DNA from: Burkholderiales bacterium
Lineage (GTDB): Bacteria; Pseudomonadota; Gammaproteobacteria; Burkholderiales; SG8-39
Assembly (NCBI GenBank): GCA_020848075.1
Contig: JADLAV010000037.1
Coordinates: 26,072 to 90,071 of the forward strand
Direction of reading: 5' to 3'
Length of the DNA: 64,000 nt
Made by a program: the position numbers and the translations under genes. Below are positions 55,755-64,000 of the stretch, one piece after another (within the stretch, counting starts at the first letter, position 1; each line of letters starts with the position of its first letter). The notes under the pieces are model-generated. The model saw only the letters and a program-made list of their open reading frames with translations. It searched no databases and was not told the origin of the DNA.

Positions 55755-55967
55755 TCAGAGCACGACGACCTTGCCCGGGTCGAGCAGGTCGTCGGGGTCG
55801 AGCGCGCGCTCGATGTCGCGCATGACCGCCACCGCATCCGGCGCGATCGGCGGAAAATGTGATTCGTCGGGGCCGTGATGCTCGCGCACCTCGCGCGAGC
55901 GCGTGAAGCGATCGCGGAGCAGGGTGGCGAGCGCCGCGACGAATGCCTGGTCGAGTCCTTGTCCCAA
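55755..55967 (-). pseudogene. Internally deleted remnant of an FAD-linked oxidase (D-lactate dehydrogenase/glycolate oxidase-like)
   Basis: N-terminal signature FVAALATLLRDRFTRSREVREHHGPDESHFPPIAPDAVA joined directly to C-terminal signature VMRDIERALDPDDLLDPGKVVVL; the FAD-binding core is missing. Confidence 0.7.
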
Positions 55968-56182
55968 TCTCGCCTCCGAGGGTGCGGCGCGGTGCCTCGA
56001 GTCTAGGTGGCCCTTGCCGGCGGTGCATGGATGAGCGGCATTCATCGCGAAGCGGCGCTCATACCAATGTTAGCGTGGCCTCACTTTTCGCTCTTGGGGC
56101 TGTCCGGCTGGCCGCCCCCCCGTCGCCTTCTTCGCCTGCATCACGGATTTCGCGGCGCAGCGTGACTTCCGGACGTTACGGA

Positions 56183-56197
56183 TGTATACGGTACACA
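56183..56197. promoter_or_regulatory. Candidate GntR-type operator
   Basis: TGTATAC-G-GTACACA, near-perfect 15-bp palindrome upstream of the GntR gene. Confidence 0.5.
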
Positions 56198-56240
56198 TTC
56201 GTTCGCGACCGTATGCCGAAAGGTCGCGGACGCGTTTTCC

Positions 56241-56942
56241 ATGGAGGAGAGGATGGACCGGGCGCTCAAGCCCCTCGACCGGCCGGTCGCGCTGGCCGAC
56301 CAGGTCTACCAGACCGTGCGCGAGCAGCTGCGCACCGGGCGCATCGCTCCGAACCAACGGTTGCAGGAGGTGATGCTCGCCACCCGGCTCGGGGTTTCGC
56401 GCACCCCCGTGCGCGAGGCGCTCGCACGGCTCGCGAGCGAAGGTCTGGTGGAAGCCGACGGCCGCAGCTTTGCGGTGCCTGGCCTCACTCCGGGCGACGT
56501 CGACGACATCTACGAGGTGCGCGGTCTGCTCGAGCCCGAGGCGATGCGCCATGCGGCGAGGCGTGCTGCGGATCGGGCTGCGCGGGTGCCGCTCGAACGC
56601 GCCTTGGCCGACGCTATCTCGGCGCATGCCGCCGAGGACTCCGATCGATTCATCGCGGCGAACGGCCGTTTTCGCGAAGCGTGGCTCGCGCTCGTGGCCA
56701 ACCGGCGGCTGGTGCGCGCGATCGGGCTGTACGCCGACCACGTGCGTTACCTGCGCGCGCTCACCCTCGCCGATTCCGATGTGCGCGCCGGGGCGCTTGC
56801 AGGGATGCGCGAGATCGCGGCGGCGCTCCGTGCAGGTGATGCGGCGGAGGCCGCGCGTGCCATGCAGGCCCAGCTGGAGCGCGCGAAGCGCGCGCTGCTG
56901 CCGCATGCGCGGGCCGACGCGCCTGCGACGGGCGTCAAGTGA
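56241..56942 (+). CDS. GntR family (FCD/FadR subfamily) transcriptional regulator
   Basis: LADQVYQTVREQLRTGRIAPNQRLQEVMLATRLGVSRTPVREALARLASEGLVE; FCD-like C-terminus. Confidence 0.9.
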   Translation: MEERMDRALKPLDRPVALADQVYQTVREQLRTGRIAPNQRLQEVMLATRLGVSRTPVREALARLASEGLVEADGRSFAVPGLTPGDVDDIYEVRGLLEPEAMRHAARRAADRAARVPLERALADAISAHAAEDSDRFIAANGRFREAWLALVANRRLVRAIGLYADHVRYLRALTLADSDVRAGALAGMREIAAALRAGDAAEAARAMQAQLERAKRALLPHARADAPATGVK

Positions 56943-56968
56943 GCTGAATCGAACGAGAGGAGACCACG

Positions 56969-58174
56969 ATGCAATACAAGGCCCAGATTCCCTACGGCGC
57001 CTACTGGAGCACCCCATTCGTACGCTGGCAGGGCAGCTTTGCGAACCTTCACTCGATCGAGTTCGCCGCGCACGTCGCGAAGCGCGAGCTCGCGAAGCGC
57101 AAGATCGCGCCCGACGAGTTCGACCATGCCGTGCTTGGCATCTCCGTGCCGCAAAAGCACGCTTTCTTCGCCACGCCATGGTTCACCGGGCTCGTGGGGA
57201 TGGGGCGCGTGGGCGGGCCGACGATCATGCAGGCCTGCGCGACCGGCGTTCGCGTGCTCGCCACGGCCGCCCATGAGATCGAGAGCGGGATCGCGCGCAC
57301 GGCGCTCGCCGCGACTTGCGACCGCACCTCGAACGGCCCGCATCTCTACTACCCGAATCCGAAGGGGCCCGGCGGCACCGGCGCGCACGAGGATTGGGTG
57401 ATGGACAGCTTCGGCTGCGATCCGCTCGGTCAGCACTCGATGATCCAGACCGCCGAAAACGTCGCGGCGCGCCACGGCTTCGCGACCGCCGCGCAGCACG
57501 CGGTCGTCCTGCGCCGCGAGGAGCAGTACCGCATGGCGACCGCCGACGGCAGCGCTTTTCTGAAGCGCTACATGACGCTCCCATTCGAGGTGCCGGCGCC
57601 GGGCTTCAAGAAGACGGCAGGCATGCTGGAGGGCGACGAGGGGATCAATCAGTCGACCGCCGAGGGTCTCGCGAAGCTGAAGCCGGTCGTGCCGAACGGC
57701 ACGGTCACGTTCGGCGGGCAGACCCACCCGGCCGACGGCAACGCCGCGATCGTGCTCGCGACGGCCGAGCGCGCGCGCGAGCTCGCGTGCGATCCGAAGA
57801 TCGCGGTGCGCATCCACGGCTTCGGGCAGGCGCGCGCCGAGCTCGCCTACATGCCGGAGGCGGTGGCGCCTGCGGCCGAACGCGCGCTTCAGCAAGCCGG
57901 CCGCACGATCAAGCAGATGGACGCGATCAAGACGCACAACCCGTTCGCCGTGAACGATCTGCTCTTCGCCAAGGCGACCGGCATCGACGTGATGCAGATG
58001 AACAACTACGGCTCGTCGCTCGTCTGGGGCCACCCGCAGGCGCCGATGGGCACGCGCGCTGTGATCGAGCTCGTCGAGGAGCTCGCGCTGCGCGGCGGCG
58101 GCTGGGGGCTCTTCTCCGGCTGCGCGGCCGGCGACACCGGCATGGCGATCGTGCTGGAAGTGGGCGACGCCTGA
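56969..58174 (+). CDS. Thiolase family protein
   Basis: MQACATGVRVLATAAHEIESG, WGHPQAPMGTRAVIELVEEL, GWGLFSGCAAGDTGMAIVLEV. Confidence 0.88.
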   Translation: MQYKAQIPYGAYWSTPFVRWQGSFANLHSIEFAAHVAKRELAKRKIAPDEFDHAVLGISVPQKHAFFATPWFTGLVGMGRVGGPTIMQACATGVRVLATAAHEIESGIARTALAATCDRTSNGPHLYYPNPKGPGGTGAHEDWVMDSFGCDPLGQHSMIQTAENVAARHGFATAAQHAVVLRREEQYRMATADGSAFLKRYMTLPFEVPAPGFKKTAGMLEGDEGINQSTAEGLAKLKPVVPNGTVTFGGQTHPADGNAAIVLATAERARELACDPKIAVRIHGFGQARAELAYMPEAVAPAAERALQQAGRTIKQMDAIKTHNPFAVNDLLFAKATGIDVMQMNNYGSSLVWGHPQAPMGTRAVIELVEELALRGGGWGLFSGCAAGDTGMAIVLEVGDA

Positions 58175-58181
58175 GGCGCCG

Positions 58182-59711
58182 ATGGACCTCGCGCGCTGGA
58201 TCCACGCGAACGCGAGCTTCTCCCCGGGGAAGGCCGCGCTCCGCTACGAGGGGCGCGACATCTCGTACGCGGCGCTCGCCCGCAGGATCGACGCGCAGGC
58301 GCAGGCGCTCACCACGGCGGGCATCCAGCCGGGCGACCGCGTCGCGTTCCTCGGCCTGAACAACCCAGAGGCGCTCGGGCTCCTCTTCGCCTGCGCGCGC
58401 CTCGGCGCGATCTTCGCGCCGCTCAACTGGCGTCTCGCGCCGCCGGAGCACCAGGCCGCGCTCGCCGATTGCGCGCCGCGGCTCCTCGTCGCGGAACCGG
58501 CGTTCGCCGCCGGGATCGACGGCGTGCGAGCGGGGCTCCCGCCGATGCGCTTCCTGTCGCCGGGAGCGGCCGCAGGATGGGAATCCTACGACGCGTTCCT
58601 CGCGGCGGGCGCGGACCACACGGCGGCGCACGCCGACGCCCGCGACCACCCCGTGCTGATCTCGTACACGTCCGGGTCGACCGGGCACCCGAAGGGCGTG
58701 GTGCTCACGCAGGGGGCGCTCTTCTACAACGCGGTGAACAGCACGCACATGCACGACCTCGCCAGCACCGATCGCGTGCTGACGACCCTGCCGCTCTTCC
58801 ATGTCGGCGGCCTGAACATCCTCACGCTGCCCGCGCTGCACGCGGGCGCGACCGTCACGCTGCATCCGAAGTTCGACCCCGGCGCGACCCTCGAGGCGAT
58901 CGAGCGCGAGCGGATCACCCTCACGGTGCTCGTTCCGGCGCAGATCGATGCGCTCGCCGCGCACCCGCGGTGGAGCGACGCCGACCTCGGGAGCCTGCGC
59001 ATGATCACCACCGGATCGCAGATCGTGCCGCCGCGCGACTACGCGCGCATGCATGCGCGCGGCGTGCCGCTCGTATCGGTCTACGGCTCGACCGAGACGG
59101 CGCCGATCGCGACCTACGTGCGCGCAGCGGAGGCCCGGCGCAAGGCCGGATCGGCGGGCCAGCCCGCCCTGCACTGCGAGTGCCGGGTGGTGGACGAGGC
59201 CGGACGCGAGGTCGCGGCGGGTGTGAGCGGCGAGATCGTGGTGCGCGGGCCCAATGTCATGGCGGGCTACTGGGGCAACCGTGAAGCCACCGCGGCCGCG
59301 CTGCGCAACGGCTGGTTCCACTCGGGCGACGTCGGACACTTCGACGACGAGGGCTGGCTCGTGGTGGACGGCCGCATCAAGGACATGATCATCTCGGGCG
59401 GCGAGAACGTGTACCCCGCGGAGATCGAGAACGTGCTCGGCGAATCGGATGCCATCGCCGAGGTGGCCGTCGTGGGACGCCCGGACGAGCGCTGGGGCGA
59501 GGCGGTGGTCGCCGTGGTCGTGCCGAAGGCGGGTCGCAGGCCGACCGAGCGCGACGTGCTCGCCTTGCTGGAGGGAAGAGTCGCGCGCTACAAGCACCCG
59601 CGCGAGGTGATCTTCGTCGAGGTGCTGCCGCGCACCGCGCTCGGCAAGGTGCAGAGGGCCGAGGTGCGCGAGATCGCCGTCCGCCGGACCGGCAAGGGAG
59701 TGACGGCATGA
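58182..59711 (+). CDS. AMP-forming acyl-CoA synthetase/ligase
   Basis: ISYTSGSTGHPKGVVLTQGALFYNAVNS, VYGSTETAPIATY, GWFHSGDVGHFDDEGWLVVDGRIKDMIISGGENVYPAEIENVL. Confidence 0.9.
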   Translation: MDLARWIHANASFSPGKAALRYEGRDISYAALARRIDAQAQALTTAGIQPGDRVAFLGLNNPEALGLLFACARLGAIFAPLNWRLAPPEHQAALADCAPRLLVAEPAFAAGIDGVRAGLPPMRFLSPGAAAGWESYDAFLAAGADHTAAHADARDHPVLISYTSGSTGHPKGVVLTQGALFYNAVNSTHMHDLASTDRVLTTLPLFHVGGLNILTLPALHAGATVTLHPKFDPGATLEAIERERITLTVLVPAQIDALAAHPRWSDADLGSLRMITTGSQIVPPRDYARMHARGVPLVSVYGSTETAPIATYVRAAEARRKAGSAGQPALHCECRVVDEAGREVAAGVSGEIVVRGPNVMAGYWGNREATAAALRNGWFHSGDVGHFDDEGWLVVDGRIKDMIISGGENVYPAEIENVLGESDAIAEVAVVGRPDERWGEAVVAVVVPKAGRRPTERDVLALLEGRVARYKHPREVIFVEVLPRTALGKVQRAEVREIAVRRTGKGVTA

Positions 59712-61825
59712 GCCTGAAAATAGGTATCGACGTCGGGGGGACGTTCACCGACTTCATCGTGACGCGGGAGGGTGCCGAGCCCGCGATCCACAAGACGCTC
59801 TCGACCCCCGCCGACCCCTCGATTGCCGTGATCGAGGGCCTCGCCGAGATCGCGGCGAGCCAGGATCCGCCGCAGACGCTCGCGGCCTTCGCACCGGCGA
59901 TCGACGCGATCGTGCACGGCACGACGGTCGCGACCAACGCGGTGCTCACGCGTACCGGCGCGAAGTGCGGGCTGATCACGACGCGCGGCGTGCGCGACGC
60001 GCTCGAGATGCGGCGCGGCATCCGCGAGGAGCAGTACAACAACCGTTACACCAACGTCGCGCCGCTCGTCCCCCGCTGGCTGCGCGTGGGGGCCGGCGGC
60101 CGTCTCGACCGCGCCGGGCGCGAGGTGGAGCCGCTCGCGGTCGGCGACGTGAAGGCGGCGGTCGAACTCTTCCGCGCCGAGGGCGTCGAGGCGATCTCGA
60201 TCTGCTTCATGAACGCCTTCGCGAACCCTGCCCACGAGCGCGCCGCCGCGGAGCTCGTGCGCGAGACTCTGCCCGGGGCCTATCTCACGGTCTCGACCGA
60301 TCTCCTGCCCTCGATCCGCTTCTACGAGCGGGTGTCCACCACCGCGCTCAACGCGTACGTCGGGCCGAAGCTGAACCGGTACCTCGACCAGCTCGTCGGC
60401 CGGTTGAAGGCTTCGGGTTTTCGCGGCGTGCTGCTCGTCATGCAGTCGAACGGCGGCGTCGTGACGCCGCAGGTCGCGCGCGAGAAGGCGGCGCTCACGC
60501 TGCTCTCGGGGCCAGCTGGCGGCCCGGGCGCAGGGCTCTTCTACGCCGGCGCCCACGGGCAGGACAAAGCGATCACCGTCGACATGGGCGGCACCAGCTT
60601 CGAGGCCTCCGTCGCGGTGGGCGCGCCGATGCTCGTCACCGAGGGCGAGATCGCCCGCCTCAAGACGGCGCTGCCGATGCTCGACATCCGCACGATCGGC
60701 GCAGGCGGCGGCTCGATCGGGTGGATCGACGAAGGCGGACTGCTCCGCATGGGGCCGGCGAGCGCCGGCGCCGATCCGGGGCCGGCGTGCTACGGCAAGG
60801 GCGGCGAGCTGCCGACCACCACCGACGCGAACGTCGTGCTCGGCTATCTCGACCCGGAATACTTCGCGGGCGGCAGGATGAAGCTCGACCCGGCCGCAGC
60901 ACGGCGGGCGATCGAGCGTCACATCGCCGGACCGATGGCATTCACGGTCGAGGAGGCCGCGGCCGGCATGTACCGCGTCGTGTGCAACAACATGGCGCAG
61001 GGCGTGCGCGAGGTGACGATCAAGCGCGGCTTCGATCCGCGTGAGTTCCCGCTGATCGCGGCCGGCGGTGCCGGGCCGATCCATTCGTGCCTGATCGCCT
61101 CCGAGCTCGAGATCCCGCTGCAGATCGTTCCACGCGAAAGCTCCGTGCTGTGCGCGTTCGGCATGCTGCTCTCGGACCTGAAGCACGATTTCGTGCGCAC
61201 CTTCGTCGGGCGGCTGGCGGCGCTCGATTGGGCGCGCCTCGCGGCGCTCGTGGACGCGATGGCCGCCGAGGGCGAGGGGCTGCTCGCCGAGGAGGGCGTG
61301 CCCGAGGCGCGGCGGCAGACGGCGGTCAAGCTCGACTGCCGCTACATCAAGCAGTATCACGAGGTGTCGTTCGCGGTGCCCGAGGGGGCGATCGCGCGGC
61401 GTGACGCGGAGGCGATCGCGCGCGCGTTCCACGCCGAGCACGAGCGTCTCTACGGCTACGCGCTCGCCGAGGAGGGGACGCCGGTCGAGATCATCAACGT
61501 GCGCGTCCAGGCGATCGGCCGGACAATGCGGCCGCGCTATCGCGAGGAAGCGTGGGGCGGGGAGGATGCGGCGCACGCGCGCAAGGGCCGGCGCAGCATG
61601 TACATTCCGGAGACCGTGTCGTTCCAGCCGGTGACGGTCTACGACGGGCACCGGCTCCGCTACGGCAACCGGATCGCCGGCCCGGCGCTGATCGAGGAGA
61701 TCACGACCGCGGTCTTCGTATCGGCGGGCTACGACTGCGCTATCGATGCGCTCGGCTCGTTCGCCGTGTATCGCAAGGGCCGCGAGGACCTGGTGCGCCT
61801 GCGCGCGGAGGAGACCGTAGCGTGA
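59708..61825 (+). CDS. Hydantoinase/oxoprolinase/acetone-carboxylase family, subunit A (HyuA-like)
   Basis: 705 aa; GIDVGGTFTDFIV, VHGTTVATNAVLTRTGAKCGLITTRGVRDALEMRRG, TVDMGGTSFEASV, GPASAGADPGPACYGKGG. Confidence 0.9.
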   Translation: MSLKIGIDVGGTFTDFIVTREGAEPAIHKTLSTPADPSIAVIEGLAEIAASQDPPQTLAAFAPAIDAIVHGTTVATNAVLTRTGAKCGLITTRGVRDALEMRRGIREEQYNNRYTNVAPLVPRWLRVGAGGRLDRAGREVEPLAVGDVKAAVELFRAEGVEAISICFMNAFANPAHERAAAELVRETLPGAYLTVSTDLLPSIRFYERVSTTALNAYVGPKLNRYLDQLVGRLKASGFRGVLLVMQSNGGVVTPQVAREKAALTLLSGPAGGPGAGLFYAGAHGQDKAITVDMGGTSFEASVAVGAPMLVTEGEIARLKTALPMLDIRTIGAGGGSIGWIDEGGLLRMGPASAGADPGPACYGKGGELPTTTDANVVLGYLDPEYFAGGRMKLDPAAARRAIERHIAGPMAFTVEEAAAGMYRVVCNNMAQGVREVTIKRGFDPREFPLIAAGGAGPIHSCLIASELEIPLQIVPRESSVLCAFGMLLSDLKHDFVRTFVGRLAALDWARLAALVDAMAAEGEGLLAEEGVPEARRQTAVKLDCRYIKQYHEVSFAVPEGAIARRDAEAIARAFHAEHERLYGYALAEEGTPVEIINVRVQAIGRTMRPRYREEAWGGEDAAHARKGRRSMYIPETVSFQPVTVYDGHRLRYGNRIAGPALIEEITTAVFVSAGYDCAIDALGSFAVYRKGREDLVRLRAEETVA

Positions 61826-61836
61826 CGGAGACGAGT

Positions 61837-61951
61837 CATCTCCGCGTATGCGGGGATCCAGTGCGGGGATCCACGAACCGGCGACGCAGCTGGATTCCCG
61901 CCCCCGATGAGAACATCCGGGGGTGCCGACTTTGCGCGGGAATGACGATGC
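61837..61951. repeat. REP-like repeat element between hyuA-like and hyuB-like genes
   Basis: CCGCGTATGCGGGGATCCA ... CTGGATTCCCGC ... GCGCGGGAATGACGATG; shares a 20-nt core with the 45243 element in opposite orientation. Confidence 0.55.
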
Positions 61952-61967
61952 AACGAGGGACGGCCGC

Positions 61968-63641
61968 ATGAAGATCGATCCGATCCTGCTCTCCGTCTAC
62001 GCGCGGACCTTCAAGTCGATCACCGACGAGATGTCGATCTCGATGGAGAAGACCACGCGCTCGCCGATCCTGTGCGAGGCGAAGGACTACGTGACCGGGC
62101 TCTACGATGCGCACGGGCGGATGCTCGAGCAGACGGAGAACCTGCCGATCCTCGCGTTCTCGCTCGCGCCGGTGTGCAAGTACATCATCGAGTACTTCGG
62201 CGACGACATCCATCCCGGCGACGTCATCTTCCACAACGATGTCTTCAGCCTCGGCAACCAGAACAACGACGTGGCCGTGTACGCACCGGTGTTCCACGAC
62301 GGCCGGCTCGTCGCCTGGACGGCGGTCAAGGGTCACCAGGCCGACATCGGCGGCGCGGTGCGCGGCGGCTACAACCCGAATGCGGTCGAGGTCTGGCAGG
62401 AGGCGCTGCGCATCCCGCCGGTGAAGGTCTACGAGAAGGGCAGGCTGCGCAAGGACGTCTGGGATCTCATCTTCGCCAACATCCGGCTCGACATCGTGCA
62501 GCACGACATGAAGGCCGAGGTCGGCGCGTGCAAGGTGGGCGAGCGGCGGGTGGTAGAGCTCATCCGCAAGTACGGGGTGGAGAGCTTCGCGGCGCACAAG
62601 CAGGCGCTGTTCGAGGCGACGCGCCGGATGATGGAGGCCGAGATCGAGAAGATTCCGAACGGGCGCTACTCGGGCGAGGGCTACGTCTACTACGACGGCC
62701 GCCACCCCGGGACCAAGTTCACCATTCGGGTCGACATCGACGTGCGGGACCGGCGCATCCGGTTCGACTACTCGCGCACCGACGCGCAGACGAACGGCTT
62801 CGTGAACGGCACGTTCACCTCCAGCGCCTCGGCGACGATCCTCACCCTGCTGCAGATGGTGAACCCCGACATCCCGCACAACGAGGGGATGGTCGAGCCG
62901 GTCGAGATCGTGATCCCGGAGGGCACGGTCCTCAACGCGGCGTATCCCAAGGCGACGACCTTCGGCAACCACCTGTGCCCGCCGAATGCAGACGCGATCC
63001 AGCGCGCGCTCGCGCCGGCGATGCCCGACCGCGTCACCGCAGGCTGGAACAATCTGCTCTGCTCGCTCACCACCGGACTCGATCCGGAGCGGAAGGAGCA
63101 GTACGTCGACATCGGCTTCATGGGCTTGAAGGGCGGTTCGGGCGCGATGCAGGGCACCGACGGCTACGACCATATCGGCATGATCGACGCCTCGGGCGGC
63201 GTGCTCGACCAGGACTACGAGATGTTCGAGCAGCAGACCCCGCACCGGCTCCTGCGGCACGAGTACATCACCGACTCGGCCGGCGCTGGCCAGTGGCGCG
63301 GCGGGCTCGGTGTCGAGACCATCTTCGAGATCGGTTCGGACGACACGCAGCTCGTCACGTTCGGCGACGGCGACTTCGAGCCGGCGTTCGGGCTGTTCGG
63401 CGGCGGCAACGGGACGCTCAACTTCATCAAGCTCAGGCTTCCCGACGGCCGCGAGGTCACGCCGAAGAACAAGGATCTCATCACCGGCGTGCCGAAGGGC
63501 ACGGTCTATCACCAGCAGGCCGGCGGGGGCGGCGGCTACGGCGATCCGAAGAAGCGCGATCGTGCGCGGGTGCGCGAGGAAGTGCGGAACGGCGTCGTCT
63601 CCGATCGCGCAGCGCGCGAGATCTACGGCTTGAAGGAGTGA
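61968..63641 (+). CDS. Hydantoinase/oxoprolinase/acetone-carboxylase family, subunit B (HyuB-like)
   Basis: 557 aa; DPILLSVYARTFKSITDEMSISMEKTTRSPILCEAKDYVTGLYDAHGRMLEQTENLPI, DVIFHNDVFSLGNQNNDVAVYAPVFHDGRLVAWTAVKGHQADIGG. Confidence 0.9.
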   Translation: MKIDPILLSVYARTFKSITDEMSISMEKTTRSPILCEAKDYVTGLYDAHGRMLEQTENLPILAFSLAPVCKYIIEYFGDDIHPGDVIFHNDVFSLGNQNNDVAVYAPVFHDGRLVAWTAVKGHQADIGGAVRGGYNPNAVEVWQEALRIPPVKVYEKGRLRKDVWDLIFANIRLDIVQHDMKAEVGACKVGERRVVELIRKYGVESFAAHKQALFEATRRMMEAEIEKIPNGRYSGEGYVYYDGRHPGTKFTIRVDIDVRDRRIRFDYSRTDAQTNGFVNGTFTSSASATILTLLQMVNPDIPHNEGMVEPVEIVIPEGTVLNAAYPKATTFGNHLCPPNADAIQRALAPAMPDRVTAGWNNLLCSLTTGLDPERKEQYVDIGFMGLKGGSGAMQGTDGYDHIGMIDASGGVLDQDYEMFEQQTPHRLLRHEYITDSAGAGQWRGGLGVETIFEIGSDDTQLVTFGDGDFEPAFGLFGGGNGTLNFIKLRLPDGREVTPKNKDLITGVPKGTVYHQQAGGGGGYGDPKKRDRARVREEVRNGVVSDRAAREIYGLKE

Positions 63642-63766
63642 GGAGTGAGGAGTGAGGAGTGAGGGGTGAGGAGTGAGGAGTGAGGAGTGAGGGGTGAGGG
63701 GTGAGGGGTGAGGGGTGAGGGGCGAGGAGTGAGGAGCGAGGGGTGAGGAGTGAGGAGTGAGGAGTG
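63634..63766. repeat. Heptanucleotide tandem repeat (GTGAGGA/GTGAGGG), about 19 units
   Basis: Continuous AGGAGTG/AGGGGTG units beginning at the hyuB-like stop codon. Confidence 0.95.
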
Positions 63767-63797
63767 GCATTGAGGATTGAAGCGCGGCAGCGGGCCA

Positions 63798-63906
63798 TCC
63801 CCTCCTTTTCAAGGAGGGGTGCCGGCGCAGCTGGCGGGGTGGTTGCGACGCCAGCAGAACGCAGACACCACCCCGGCTGCTTCGCAGCCACCCCTCCTTC
63901 TATGAG
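63798..63906. repeat. Imperfect palindromic dispersed repeat (MITE/REP-like), copy B
   Basis: CCCCTCCTTTTCAAGGAGGGGTGCCGGCGCAGCTGGCGGGGTGGTTGCGACGCCAGCAGAACGCAGACACCACCCCGGCTGCTTCGCAGCCACCCCTCC; same family as copy A at 1006-1180. Confidence 0.75.
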
Positions 63907-64000
63907 GGGCCGGTTTGTCAAGGTCTCTGGACCGTCCAGGGGTGTGAATGATCTGGCTGGGGCGTTTCGTTGAGCGACCGGGAAACCCAAGTGCTCCACC

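Noticed and set aside
59588-61969. 793-aa minus-strand ORF
   Set aside because: Antisense to the HyuA-like gene; shadow ORF
63634-63766. CRISPR array possibility
   Set aside because: Contiguous 7-bp tandem units with no unique spacers and no cas genes
61836-63812. 658-aa minus-strand ORF beginning with Pro/His/Ser heptad repeats
   Set aside because: The repeats are translation of the heptanucleotide minisatellite; the rest is antisense to the HyuB-like gene
1-64000. tRNA/rRNA genes, prophage or complete IS elements
   Set aside because: No cloverleaf-like, rRNA-like or transposase/integrase-like sequence recognised while reading; a tool search (tRNAscan, ISfinder) was not possible

Overview
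High-GC (probably betaproteobacterial) catabolic island for anaerobic or facultative degradation of aromatic acids. Recognisable modules: (1) a phenylacetate module with a PaaK-type CoA ligase, a hotdog thioesterase and a PadBCD-like molybdoenzyme/Fe-S/membrane complex; (2) a minus-strand unit encoding a 918-aa fusion of a salicylyl-CoA/2-aminobenzoyl-CoA-type FAD monooxygenase to a benzoate-CoA-ligase-like domain, plus an OYE-type FMN/FAD/Fe-S reductase; (3) a beta-oxidation-like cluster with a second PaaK-type ligase, four enoyl-CoA hydratases, two acyl-CoA dehydrogenases, an HMG-CoA-synthase-like/DUF35 fusion, a thiolase, two QueG/RdhA-like Fe-S proteins, orphan PaaA-like ferritin-fold proteins, a Liv ABC transporter and a TonB receptor; (4) a class I benzoyl-CoA pathway set (had-oah-dch-bcrCBAD-fdx) divergent from korAB-rubrerythrin-DUF364; (5) a GntR-thiolase-acyl-CoA ligase-HyuA-HyuB module that may be a ketone carboxylation pathway. 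Main second-look items: the monooxygenase-ligase fusion, a 4-bp tandem duplication that frameshifts had, two near-identical palindromic operators in front of the two orphan PaaA-like genes, the candidate ketone carboxylase module, an internally deleted FAD-oxidase remnant, and repeat families at both window ends. All calls come from reading translations and sequence; no searches were run.
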